Made by a program: the position numbers and the translations under genes | Origin: Halanaeroarchaeum sp051744605 | GTDB lineage: Archaea; Halobacteriota; Halobacteria; Halobacteriales; Halobacteriaceae | Reading direction: 5' to 3' | Length of the DNA: 22,996 nt | Assembly: GCA_051744605.1 (NCBI GenBank) | Contig: JBNJDE010000023.1 | Location: forward strand, 1-22,996 | Shown here: positions 1 to 7,617 of the stretch, piece after piece | Numbering within the stretch: position 1 is the stretch's first letter | How the letters are laid out: each line of letters opens with the position of its first letter | Notes under the pieces: generated by a model | The model's database searches: none | What the model saw: only the letters and a program-made list of their open reading frames with translations | Told to the model about the DNA's origin: nothing

Positions 1-1
1 G

Positions 2-247
2 GACGCACTGATGGTGAAACCCGCCATGCCGTACCTCGACGTGGTGCGCGACGTCCGCGAGCACACGACCCTGCCCGTCGCCGCCTATCAGGTGAGCGGG
101 GAGTACGCCATGCTCCACGCGGCGAGCGAGAAGGGCTGGCTCGACCTGGAGGCGGTCGCCCTCGAGTCGCTCGTCTCCATCGAGCGGGCCGGCGCGGACG
201 TGATCGTCACCTACTTCGCCGAGACGGTGGCCGAGCAGTTGTCGTAG
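2..247 (+). CDS. hemB: Porphobilinogen synthase (delta-aminolevulinate dehydratase), 3' end only
   Basis: This is the C-terminal 81 residues of HemB, which condenses two 5-aminolevulinate molecules to porphobilinogen in the cytoplasm, the second step of C5-pathway tetrapyrrole synthesis. The frame is open to the left edge, so the gene is cut by the window. The visible part starts with DALMVKPAMPYLD, the conserved HemB stretch just after the active-site lysine region. It continues with PVAAYQVSGEYAML and ends with the usual AGADVIVTYFA segment. The stop is TAG at 245-247. It faces the minus-strand chaperone gene, with a 63-base convergent gap. HemC and HemD, the next enzymes, are encoded on the same strand about 15 kb downstream. 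Identity is secure; only the N-terminal part is missing. Confidence 0.95.
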   Translation, partial: DALMVKPAMPYLDVVRDVREHTTLPVAAYQVSGEYAMLHAASEKGWLDLEAVALESLVSIERAGADVIVTYFAETVAEQLS

Positions 248-310
248 CGGGTTCGATCCACGGGCGTCGTCGGGTCGGGACTGCCGCCGCGAGGCGGCGC
301 GACAGTGAAT

Positions 311-976
311 TCACTCGCTCTCAGAGAGGGCGGCCACCACGTCCTCCCCGGCGGCGATCCGGTCGCGGCGGTCGACGACCCGATCGACGTCCTCGTTCAC
401 GAAGGACGCCGACTCCGCAGCGAGGCGACGATAGAACTCCGTCTGTGCGTACTCGTCTACCCGATCCGTGAACGCCGGGAGCCACGCGCCGAGGTGAGTG
501 GTGAGGAAATCCGCCTGGCGGTGGACGTATTCGGCGGCGACCTCGTGCTCGCTGGCCGACAGCGCCGCACCCTCGGCCCGAGCGAGCACGGACGCGAATT
601 CGAGTTCCGCGCTGACGTGGTCCGGCGGCTCGTCGAGACCGATGTCCAGCCCCTCTTTGCGGTACCGCTCTTTCACGTCGATCGTCGATTCGGTCATCAC
701 CTGCTCTTCGCCGTCGAGGTACGTGGACCCGTAGGGCGGCGCGAGCACCTCGAACGGTCCGACGAACAGTTTCGAATGATCGACGCGGAGTCGTTCGAGA
801 TCCTCGGCGACTCCCTGGAGGGCGTCGACGTCGACCACGACGTCTACCGACGCAGCCTCGGCGAGCAACGCCAGTACGTCCTCGTCCGGTTCGTGAAAGC
901 AGTTCGAGAGGAGTGCGTAGGTGTCCGCTCGGCGAGTCGGCCCGGGGGCGTCCTCGATTGGGGTGGAGTGTGTCAT
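311..976 (-). CDS. TorD/DmsD-type molybdoenzyme maturation chaperone (ArrD-like)
   Basis: A 221-residue protein of the TorD family, cytoplasmic chaperones that bind the Tat signal and apo-form of a cognate molybdopterin oxidoreductase until the cofactor is loaded. Family signatures are visible: an N-terminal YALLSNCFHEPDED helix, the central DHSKLFVGP...PPYGSTYLD block, the DHVSAELEFASVLA segment, and a C-terminal HLGAWLPAF helix. Length fits the family. It lies 169 bases downstream of the catalytic-subunit gene on the same strand, so it is either the last gene of that operon or has its own promoter. An AT-rich stretch (TGATATATTG, about 982-993) sits too close to the start for a leaderless transcript from this ATG, so the start is slightly uncertain. 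Its cognate partner is inferred from position to be the 1146-3806 product. Confidence 0.85.
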   Translation of the reverse strand: MTHSTPIEDAPGPTRRADTYALLSNCFHEPDEDVLALLAEAASVDVVVDVDALQGVAEDLERLRVDHSKLFVGPFEVLAPPYGSTYLDGEEQVMTESTIDVKERYRKEGLDIGLDEPPDHVSAELEFASVLARAEGAALSASEHEVAAEYVHRQADFLTTHLGAWLPAFTDRVDEYAQTEFYRRLAAESASFVNEDVDRVVDRRDRIAAGEDVVAALSESE

Positions 977-1145
977 TAGTTACAATATATCAGTCGTCGT
1001 CCCTGTACCTGTCGGGAGGTGGTGGTCGGTGAGCGATACTCGCGAACGGGCCGTCGACCGAGACGCGGCCGCGTCGACGTTCACCCAGGCGACCGGTCGT
1101 GACGCATATCAGATCGCCCGCTACTCGGACCGGCGCTCGGGGCGA

Positions 1146-3806
1146 CTACCGGCGCTCGACGTTCACCCGGACGTCCCCGTAGGTCACCGACGAGCCACTC
1201 AACCGGTCGAAGTCGGCGGGGTGGAGACGGTTGGGGTTGCCACCGCGAGGCTCCACGCCGTACTCGTCGGCGGCGACGCTGCCGTAGGCCCAGTGACCCT
1301 GACCGTACTCCTTGACGACGGTACCCGGGCGGACGCCCTCCCACCGGTTGACCGTGGCCTTGATCTCTCCGGTCGGCGACGAGATGGTGACCGGATCCCC
1401 GTTCTCGAGGCCGAGGTCGTCGGCGTCTTTCGGGTTGATCTTGACCACGTCCTCGCCTTTCACGGCGCCGGGGTCGACGTCCTTGAACTCGTGGAACCAG
1501 GTACAGTTGGCCGAGCGACCCTCGCGACTGAGCCGTGATTTGTGTTCGACGAGTTCGAAGGGGAATTCGTTCTCGTCGCCTGCCATTGCGGGCTCCTCGT
1601 AATGTGGAATGAAGGCTTGCTCGCCCCGCGCCTGATAGTTGCAGGTCTCGAGGACGGTGTCGACGTCCGTTCCGTGTTTCTCGGCGTGTCCCTCGAGCGC
1701 CTTCTTGAGGGTCTCGCCGTAGAACTCGAACTTCCCGGTCTCGGTGCCGAATTCGCCGCCCTCGGCGGGCCAGCGGTGGCGGTAATCCCACTTCGCCGAG
1801 TTCCAGACGCCCGCTTCGCGGAAGTCCTCCCAGCTGGTGAACTCGTCACCGGGTGGGGTCTCGAGGTCCGGGTCCCACATGGGCTGCATGCGGTGTTTTA
1901 TCGCGTTCCTGGCGAACGCCTGCGCGCGCAACTCCAGGTCGTCGTACTCGTCGCTCGGTGCGAGTCCGGTCTCGGGGTCGACGAACTGTTCGTAGTGCTC
2001 GAGGAGGTTGGTGAACCCTCGATCTGCCAGTTCGTCGGCGATCATGTACGGAATCTCCGTCTCGGCGGATTTCACGTCCCAGAGGCGGCCGTTCTCGACG
2101 ACGTCCTCGGGGTCGTTCGGATCGTCGGCGAGCACCGGCTGGAGCAGGTTGACCGTCATGCGGGCGTTACCCATGCTCTTCCACTGCCCCCACCGCTCGT
2201 ACATGTGGTGGGTAGCGGGCAGGACGATGTTCGCGAACCAGGCCGTCTCGCTGCCGTGGGTCTCGATCGTCACGTGGAAGGGGATCTTCGAGAGGGCCTC
2301 CTCCCAGCGCTGGGGTTCCGGGTTCGAGAACGCGAAGTTGTTCCAGTAGGAAACCAGCATCTCGATCTCCATGGGGTCCTCGTCGAGGATGCCGTCCGCG
2401 GCGTTGTTCGTCACGACGCCGCCGCCCGACTTGCCCTTCTTGAGGGCCGGGAACTCGAGTCGGCCGCGCTGATCGATCTTCTCGTATTCCAGGCCTTCCT
2501 GGGCCGTTTCGTCGATGAAGTCGTCGGGCGACGGAAGACTCTGGGTGCCGTCAGGCGGCGCGTAGAACGGCCCCCCGCGATTGCCCACCGACCCGACGAG
2601 GCCGTTGAGGACGTGGGTCGCCATGCTGTTGTAGCCGCCCCGGACCTGCATCACCGGCCCACCGCCGACCCACGAGATTGCATGCGGTGCGGCCTCGCCG
2701 AATTTTCTCGCCACGCGGCGGATCTGTTCGGCATCGACATTTGCCTGTTCTTCGGCCCACTCGGGCGTTCGATCTTTGATCTCCAGGTTCCACCACTTGA
2801 CGAGACCGTGGACGTTCTCCGACTCGTCGAAGGTCTCCGGATCGACCGTTTCACCGGCCTCGAACCGGTTGACCCCGTCCTCGAAGTCGCCGACGAAATC
2901 CTTGTACCAGAGTCCCTCAGTCAGGAGGACATGAGCGATCGCCGTCGCGAGGGCGCCGTCCTGGCCAGGCTGGACCGGCATCCATTCGTCAGCCTTCGTC
3001 GCTGATGCCGACAGTCGCGGCTCGACGACGGCCAAGTCCGCCCGGTCGAGCATCTCGCCGAACTTGTTGATGTAGTGGGAGACCTGCCTGTTGGTCGCGA
3101 TCGGGTCGGCACCCCAGGCGATGACGTACCGGGTTTCGGTGACATCGTACTGCCGGTAGGACCACTCACCCTCCGTGTACATCGGGCCGAACTTCTCCGC
3201 CTCGGCGCAGATGGCGCTGTGGGAGATGTTGTTCGGGGACCCGATGATCTTCGTCATGTCGCTGTAGATGATCGGCCGGAGGTAGGTGTACCGACCCCGG
3301 GCGAGCATGTACTTGTGGGTCTCGCCGTTCTCCCGGAGTTCCATGATCTTGTCCGCGATCTCCGAGATCGCCTCGTCCCAGGAGATCGGTTCGAACTCGG
3401 GGTCCTCGTCGGGGCCTTTGTTCGGATTCGTCCGCCGCATCGGCTGTTTGATGCGGTCCGGATCGTACATCTGCTGGATGGTCAGGTCCATCCGCGGACA
3501 GTCGTTGGACCCGTGGACCTTCGAGTGGGGGTTGCCCCGAGTGTCGATGGCATGGCCGGTTCGGTCGTTGACCAGCACGTTCGATGCACACCAGGAGGTA
3601 CAGCCGCCACAGGCCGAGGCGCGCCACTCGCCGGTGTGCTCGACCAGATCCGTCCGGGCGTCCTGGGCCTGGACCAGGGAGTTCAGGCCACCGCCCAGCC
3701 CGGCCGCGGCGACGCCAGCCGCCGTCGTCTTCATGAAGCCCCTGCGTCCGATCGAGAGACCACTGTCGTCCGATTCGCCGTCGTTCGAGGTGTCGTGTTT
3801 GCTCAT
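1146..3806 (-). CDS. arrA: Tat-exported molybdopterin oxidoreductase, catalytic subunit; probable arsenate respiratory reductase (ArrA-like)
   Basis: An 886-residue catalytic subunit of the DMSO reductase superfamily. The N-terminus has a Tat signal (RRGFMK at 21-26, then a hydrophobic stretch), so it acts on the outer face of the membrane. A [4Fe-4S] site follows: C66, C69, C73 and C103. The segment GSPNNISHSAICAEAEKFG places C200 as the likely Mo ligand. Relative to it are R172 (-28), H196 (-4), K205 (+5) and Y217 (+17). These match, from memory, R165, H189, C193, K198 and Y210 of Shewanella ANA-3 ArrA. FVGDF (about 304-308) and TPEWAEEQ resemble the stretches used in arrA PCR surveys. The C-terminal dinucleotide-binding domain has GQGHWAYG and PRGGN. 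It follows the Fe-S gene by 4 bases, so translation is probably coupled. Superfamily membership is certain; substrate is inferred. Tetrathionate (TtrA), selenate (SrdA) or polysulfide reductase are alternatives. Confidence 0.75.
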   Translation of the reverse strand: MSKHDTSNDGESDDSGLSIGRRGFMKTTAAGVAAAGLGGGLNSLVQAQDARTDLVEHTGEWRASACGGCTSWCASNVLVNDRTGHAIDTRGNPHSKVHGSNDCPRMDLTIQQMYDPDRIKQPMRRTNPNKGPDEDPEFEPISWDEAISEIADKIMELRENGETHKYMLARGRYTYLRPIIYSDMTKIIGSPNNISHSAICAEAEKFGPMYTEGEWSYRQYDVTETRYVIAWGADPIATNRQVSHYINKFGEMLDRADLAVVEPRLSASATKADEWMPVQPGQDGALATAIAHVLLTEGLWYKDFVGDFEDGVNRFEAGETVDPETFDESENVHGLVKWWNLEIKDRTPEWAEEQANVDAEQIRRVARKFGEAAPHAISWVGGGPVMQVRGGYNSMATHVLNGLVGSVGNRGGPFYAPPDGTQSLPSPDDFIDETAQEGLEYEKIDQRGRLEFPALKKGKSGGGVVTNNAADGILDEDPMEIEMLVSYWNNFAFSNPEPQRWEEALSKIPFHVTIETHGSETAWFANIVLPATHHMYERWGQWKSMGNARMTVNLLQPVLADDPNDPEDVVENGRLWDVKSAETEIPYMIADELADRGFTNLLEHYEQFVDPETGLAPSDEYDDLELRAQAFARNAIKHRMQPMWDPDLETPPGDEFTSWEDFREAGVWNSAKWDYRHRWPAEGGEFGTETGKFEFYGETLKKALEGHAEKHGTDVDTVLETCNYQARGEQAFIPHYEEPAMAGDENEFPFELVEHKSRLSREGRSANCTWFHEFKDVDPGAVKGEDVVKINPKDADDLGLENGDPVTISSPTGEIKATVNRWEGVRPGTVVKEYGQGHWAYGSVAADEYGVEPRGGNPNRLHPADFDRLSGSSVTYGDVRVNVERR

Positions 3807-3810
3807 GGTA

Positions 3811-4635
3811 TCAGTCCCCCAGTCCCGGCTCGCCCTTGCCGGTCTCGTAGCTGCCGCCGTTGTACGATCTGACGTACATCACTTTCGGATGGGTGCCCTC
3901 CTTCTCCTTGCGGACCTCGGGCTGGTGTTTGCCGAGGATCTCGTTGACCTTGCTGTCCGGATCGTTCAGGTCGCCGAAGACCCGTGCGTCAGCCGGACAC
4001 GCTTCGACGCAGGCGGGGAGTTCGCCCTGTTTTACCCGGTGGACACAGAACGTGCACTTCTCGACGACTCCCTTGTATCGGGTCGGATGTTCGTGCTCTG
4101 CTGTCTCCCGGTTCGGATTGTAGTACGGCGTCGCCTCGCCGGTCGTCTCCTCGGCGAGTTCCTTCGGTGAGGCCGTCATCCCCTCGACCGTCGCCTCCTC
4201 GGAGTCCCACCGTTTGTGCGGTTTCTCCTTGTTGAAATGGATCTCCTCGTACGGACAGTTGATCTTGCAGTACTTGCAGCCGATACACTGTTCGGGGTCG
4301 TGCATCACGATGCCGCCCTCGCCCTTGTACAGCGCCGAGGTCGGACAGCCCTCCGCACAGGGGGCGTCCTGGCACTGGTTACACAGGGTCGGGGTGTACT
4401 GGTGGGCGACGTCGGGAAACTGCCCCTTGGTCTCGATGATGTTGCTGGAGAAGGCGACGCCTTCCTGCAGGTTGTTCTCCTGCTTGCAGGCGATGTTACA
4501 GCCGCCACAGCCCACACACTGGTGTAAGTCGATGACCATCCCCAGCTCGACGCCGTCGTTGCCGGCCGGGTCCAGCTGCAAGCCCTCGATTTCCTCGCGC
4601 ATCTCCGGGTCGAGCGACTGGACGTCTTCAGTCAT
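3811..4635 (-). CDS. arrB: Four-cluster ferredoxin-type electron-transfer subunit (ArrB/TtrB/PsrB-like)
   Basis: A 274-residue iron-sulfur subunit that passes electrons between the quinone-reactive membrane subunit and the molybdenum subunit. Four cysteine clusters are visible in order: CVGCGGCNIAC near residue 40, CNQCQDAPCAEGCP near 85, CIGCKYCKINCP near 117, and CTFC...PACVEACPADAR near 195-220. This is the standard four [4Fe-4S] arrangement of DmsB/PsrB/ArrB proteins. There is no signal peptide of its own, so it is expected to be exported as a complex with the Tat-bearing catalytic subunit. An acidic insertion between clusters three and four fits a halophile. It overlaps the membrane-subunit gene by 8 bases and ends 4 bases before the catalytic subunit, so all three are one translationally coupled unit. 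The arr symbol depends on the catalytic subunit assignment. Confidence 0.85.
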   Translation of the reverse strand: MTEDVQSLDPEMREEIEGLQLDPAGNDGVELGMVIDLHQCVGCGGCNIACKQENNLQEGVAFSSNIIETKGQFPDVAHQYTPTLCNQCQDAPCAEGCPTSALYKGEGGIVMHDPEQCIGCKYCKINCPYEEIHFNKEKPHKRWDSEEATVEGMTASPKELAEETTGEATPYYNPNRETAEHEHPTRYKGVVEKCTFCVHRVKQGELPACVEACPADARVFGDLNDPDSKVNEILGKHQPEVRKEKEGTHPKVMYVRSYNGGSYETGKGEPGLGD

Positions 4636-5866
4636 CGTCGCCTCCCGTCTCCGCCATGGACTCTGTTAGTGATCTCATACGTTCACGGTCCGGTATCTCG
4701 GTCGGCTGTAGCCACATGCTGCCGACGGTGTACACGAGCGCGCACAGCGCGAACGCGAACAACACGACGGCGAGTTCGATGCCCGACGGTGCGTACCCGG
4801 CGATCGGGTACTCGTATCCGCTCTTCGGTGTGAGCGCCGCGACCTGTCCGCCGACCACGAACTCGTATCTGGTCACGAACAGGCCGACCAGCGCCAGCAC
4901 GGCGGCCCAGGTGACCCCCGATACCGATCTGAACCGCGGAGTGGCGACCAGGACCAGCGGGACGACCAGACCGACGAGGATGCCGAGACCCCAGTAGATC
5001 GGTGCGAACGAACCGAGCAGCATCTCCTGGTAGGCCAGTGCCGTCGCGTCCTTCGTCGCGGTCAATCCGTAGAGGGCCTTGACGAGGGCGATCACGAGGG
5101 TCGCTCCGAGGAGCACGGCCAGAATCCGGCCCACGCTCTCCGTCTGCAAGGCCCGCAGATCGTCGTCGAGTCCCTCCGCGGACGTTACCTGTTCGACGCC
5201 CACGACCAGGGCGAGCGCGGCGACCCCCGCCAGCAGCCCGGTCACGATGAAGTAGACGGGTGCGAGGGCGCCGCCGTAGTAGGGCCGTGCCCCCGCAGTC
5301 CCGAAAATCATGCCCGCGGCGACGGCGACCCCGATACCGAGGAGGAGCCCGAGCACCGCGATCGCCTGCATCGTCCCCGTTGACGTCGTACCGTCACGGT
5401 CCACGAGGACGAGCAAGGCGAGCAGGACGACGCCGAACGCTCCCGCCAACACGACGACCCACCAGATCGCCGAGGACGGGTTGGCATTGATCACGGCCTG
5501 GACGATCGGTCGCTCCGGGCGACCGAGACTCACCAGGATCGTCGTCAGGCCAGCCGCGAGCGTCGCGAACGCCAGCAGGACGCCGCGCGCGACGACGAGT
5601 TCGAAGCGTTCGACTCCGAAGACGAGCGCCACCGCGACGACGCCGATCATGACGCCAGCGCTCATCAACAGGAAGAATTCGTACGTCGATATCAGGATCC
5701 CCCACGGTACCTGTTCGGTGATACCGAGGACGACCGCACCCTCCGTCAGGAGTCGGACGACGCCGTACAGGCCGACGATGAAGGCGACGGCGACGACCGC
5801 CAGCCACCCGTAGAGCCTGCCGCCGGCTCCGAAGGCGCCGGCCGACTGTTGTGTCGATCCACTCAT
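4628..5866 (-). CDS. NrfD/PsrC-family integral membrane quinol subunit (ArrC-like)
   Basis: A 412-residue polytopic membrane protein, probably with 9-10 transmembrane helices. It anchors the complex and exchanges electrons with the menaquinone pool. Family features are the SLGRPERP motif after an early helix, the following NANPSSAIWW stretch, and TRYEFVVGGQ before the last helices. I chose the ATG at 5864-5866 (MSGSTQQ) because GGAGG precedes it with about 9 bases spacing and the hydrophobic domain starts soon after. The frame remains open 73 codons upstream, but that extension is arginine-rich and not acidic. The gene heads the operon, overlapping the Fe-S gene by 8 bases. The promoter is uncertain; CACTATCG about 28 bases upstream of the ATG is a weak TATA candidate. 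Confidence 0.85.
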   Translation of the reverse strand: MSGSTQQSAGAFGAGGRLYGWLAVVAVAFIVGLYGVVRLLTEGAVVLGITEQVPWGILISTYEFFLLMSAGVMIGVVAVALVFGVERFELVVARGVLLAFATLAAGLTTILVSLGRPERPIVQAVINANPSSAIWWVVVLAGAFGVVLLALLVLVDRDGTTSTGTMQAIAVLGLLLGIGVAVAAGMIFGTAGARPYYGGALAPVYFIVTGLLAGVAALALVVGVEQVTSAEGLDDDLRALQTESVGRILAVLLGATLVIALVKALYGLTATKDATALAYQEMLLGSFAPIYWGLGILVGLVVPLVLVATPRFRSVSGVTWAAVLALVGLFVTRYEFVVGGQVAALTPKSGYEYPIAGYAPSGIELAVVLFAFALCALVYTVGSMWLQPTEIPDRERMRSLTESMAETGGDDD

Positions 5867-6368
5867 AGTTCGAATCCTCCGACCGCGATAGTGCCGCGTG
5901 ACCGAAGCGGTCCGGCCGCTCTCGAGCGCCGAGCGCGTTCGGCGTCGAACGGTTCCTCGAAGCGGATCGAGCCGGCCGAGCCCGGTGACCCGCGAACGTC
6001 GGTGGCGTGTGGCGCGCCGTCGTGATACACGGTTGATTACCCCGTTGTATCCGAAACTGGGGACGGACAGCGGGTAAGCGAGCAAGTCAATATGCGAACG
6101 GGTTTAAGTAGGGTCGATCCGATCGGCGGCGGCCACCACCGGAAATCGTCCACGGAACGGCGTCGATGGGCGGAATGATCGCCGACCACGCTGGCAGGCA
6201 ACGGGGAGATGGGCTCGGTGATTGCGTGGCCTGTACCGGTGTTTCGGCAGAGTTCGATGACGGGCGTCGGCCGGGAAACCATCCGGCGCCGATACGTCGA
6301 TGGTGTATCGGTACCGACTGAAAATCTGGACCACCACACTCGGTCCCCAGACGCGTCGGTACAGGACT
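5867..6368. other. Intergenic region upstream of the molybdoenzyme operon
   Basis: About 500 bases without a convincing gene. It holds the Shine-Dalgarno GGAGG for the membrane subunit (minus strand) and a canonical-looking plus-strand BRE/TATA motif at about 6097-6108, which is one copy of a 23-base repeat shared with 6728-6750. A 51-codon plus-strand ORF (6166-6321, starting MGGMIADHAG) lies about 35 bases beyond the expected start site of that promoter, but resembles nothing I know. A regulatory RNA or leader transcript is possible and not demonstrated. Confidence 0.5.
6086..6108 (+). promoter_or_regulatory. Promoter-like repeat element, copy A
   Basis: GTCAATATGCGAACGGGTTT followed by AAG. 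It matches copy B at 6728-6750 in 20 of 23 bases. On the plus strand it reads as an upstream element, BRE-like CGAACGG and TATA-like GGTTTAAG. The conservation runs upstream of the TATA part, as expected for an activator site joined to a promoter. Predicted plus-strand initiation would be near 6130. On the minus strand it lies about 220 bases upstream of the molybdoenzyme operon. Confidence 0.5.
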
Positions 6369-6545
6369 TCAGGCGACTGATATCGTGACGAAATCCCTCG
6401 TTTCGGCCGGCCTCCCACAGAGATAGCAACCGCACTCGAGGATGTCACGGCGTATCGCCGCGTCGACCATCGGTGACGTTCCACAATCAGGGCAGACGAA
6501 CCGATAGGTCATCTCGTCGCCGGAACACCCACATCCGTCGCTCAT
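6369..6545 (-). CDS. Small cysteine-rich zinc-ribbon protein
   Basis: A 58-residue protein with seven cysteines. CPDC at 18-21 and CGCYLCG at 38-44 form a zinc ribbon; CGC at 5-7 is an extra N-terminal pair. The end, DFVTISVA, matches the pattern of a second small protein at 19494-19661 (CPDC, then GCxxCG, then DFV), so the two are paralogues. Start chosen at MSDGCGC because GAGGGG precedes it at usual spacing; an internal ATG at 6510-6512 would remove the CGC pair. It lies downstream of the HTH-10 regulator at 6764-7483 on the same strand, 218 bases apart, mirroring the second pair. Family function is unknown to me; a metal-binding or protein-interaction partner of the regulator is an inference. 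Confidence 0.75.
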   Translation of the reverse strand: MSDGCGCSGDEMTYRFVCPDCGTSPMVDAAIRRDILECGCYLCGRPAETRDFVTISVA

Positions 6546-6727
6546 GCGCCGATCCCCTCGTGCGTGCCAGCGGGCAATCGACTGGACGTGGTCCGGGGAC
6601 CGACCCCCTGGTCTCGTTGCCGAGGCGGGCCCGACCGTGGAAACGGCCCGGGAATGGTGACAGCCGTGTTCATGATGGAGTAACCAGGTTGGTCGATGAT
6701 TCACGGAGAGAACCGAAAAGGAACGAC

Positions 6728-6750
6728 GTCAACATTCGAACGGGTTTAAA
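6728..6750 (+). promoter_or_regulatory. Promoter-like repeat element, copy B
   Basis: GTCAACATTCGAACGGGTTT followed by AAA, the partner of the 6086-6108 copy with three mismatches. It ends 13 bases short of the HTH-10 coding region. Read on plus, it is a strong BRE/TATA match (CGAACGGGTTTAAATCC) that would start RNA near 6775, antisense to the HTH-10 gene. Read on minus, it lies about 180 bases upstream of the zinc-ribbon gene. Direction is not settled by the sequence. Confidence 0.5.
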
Positions 6751-6763
6751 TCCGACCCGGCCC

Positions 6764-7483
6764 CTAGCCGTCGATCTGGCCGAAGATCTTCGCCTGGATG
6801 CGTCGGAGTCGTCGGGAGACCGCCGACGGCGTGATGTCGAAGTGGTCGGCGAGCTCGGTGGCCGTGATGCCGCGTGGATCCTCGAAGTAGCCCAGCTCGA
6901 TGGCGGTGGAGAGGAACGCCCGCTGGGCGTCGGTCAGTCGACCGCGGTCGACGGCCGTCCAGTCCCCGCCCGCCCCGCTCGACGGCGAGACGTCTTTGAG
7001 CTGTTTGATCCGGACCGACCCGGCGACCGAGCGCAGGTCCGCGACGAGTGGGGAGATGGCCTCCCGATCCGGGAGCGTCGTCTCGACCAGCAGATCCCCG
7101 TGACCCATCTCGGAGATGGTCGGCGTACAGTCGTGCTCCGTGAAGATCGCACAGAGGCATTCCTCTGCCCGCGTCGTGGTCAACCGCATGCGGCCATTTC
7201 CAGTCTGGCGCTCGCTCTCGGACGAACACTCACAGACCCCGCCCGACGAGACGATATCCTCACACGTTGCGTCCACCGCCTCCGCATCGATTTCGACGGC
7301 ACACTCGCCATCGTTAGTGGTCACGTCGCGGACCGTCACCATTCCGTCGAGTGCCGCCGCCGGACAGTGACTGCTGGTGCTGATACGGAAGACCGCGACC
7401 AGCGACCGGGCTGACGCCCGGACGTGGCGGTCGCCGTTCGTAGCCAGGCGGTCACGCTCGTCGGCTGCGCCGCGGCCCTCCAT
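6764..7483 (-). CDS. Cysteine-rich HTH-10 (bacterio-opsin activator-type) transcriptional regulator
   Basis: A 239-residue regulator. The C-terminal third is an HTH-10 domain: RGRLTDAQRAFLSTAIELGY, then TATELADHFDITPSAVSRRL and a final amphipathic helix. The N-terminal sensor region has eight cysteines in the first 120 residues: C40, C61, C74, C84, C86, C109, C111 and C119. C40 lies in HCPAA and C109/C111 in EECLC. Two other regulators here (19722-20369 and 20763-21434) have the matching CPVA and CxC positions, so all three are homologues, but this one has extra cysteines. It is divergent from the permease/ArsR cluster and upstream of a zinc-ribbon gene. DmsR-like regulators of this family control anaerobic respiration operons in haloarchaea. 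Sensing of metalloid or redox state is inferred. The start may lie further in, since paralogues lack its first roughly 25 residues. Confidence 0.85.
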   Translation of the reverse strand: MEGRGAADERDRLATNGDRHVRASARSLVAVFRISTSSHCPAAALDGMVTVRDVTTNDGECAVEIDAEAVDATCEDIVSSGGVCECSSESERQTGNGRMRLTTTRAEECLCAIFTEHDCTPTISEMGHGDLLVETTLPDREAISPLVADLRSVAGSVRIKQLKDVSPSSGAGGDWTAVDRGRLTDAQRAFLSTAIELGYFEDPRGITATELADHFDITPSAVSRRLRRIQAKIFGQIDG

Positions 7484-7586
7484 AGTGAAATGTAAATTAT
7501 GGCATAATGAAAAGTAGTAAGTACGTTACCACATTCCGGGAATCCTGGTGCAGATTTATTTGAAATAGCCAGGAAGTTCGCGAGGC

Positions 7587-7608
7587 GGTTCAAACTATTA
7601 TTGAAACC
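7587..7608 (+). promoter_or_regulatory. Imperfect palindrome over the permease TATA box, candidate ArsR operator
   Basis: GGTTCAA and TTGAAACC flank ACTATTA. The AT-rich centre (about 7594-7602) is 16-24 bases upstream of the permease ATG, close enough for a leaderless or near-leaderless transcript. A repressor bound here would block TBP. The cluster encodes an ArsR repressor, the natural candidate to bind. The minus-strand reading, GGTTTCAATAATAG, resembles the usp promoter at 9531-9550. Confidence 0.5.
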
Positions 7609-7617
7609 AATAGCGTT

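Noticed and set aside
1542..3005. 487-codon plus-strand frame
   Set aside because: Antisense to the molybdopterin subunit; no recognisable domain.
5867..6085. 73-codon N-terminal extension of the membrane subunit frame
   Set aside because: Arginine-rich, not acidic, no family match; a good Shine-Dalgarno sits before the ATG at 5866.
6166..6321. 51-codon plus-strand ORF (MGGMIADHAG...)
   Set aside because: No family resemblance, no Shine-Dalgarno, composition not typical; kept only as a note in the intergenic entry.
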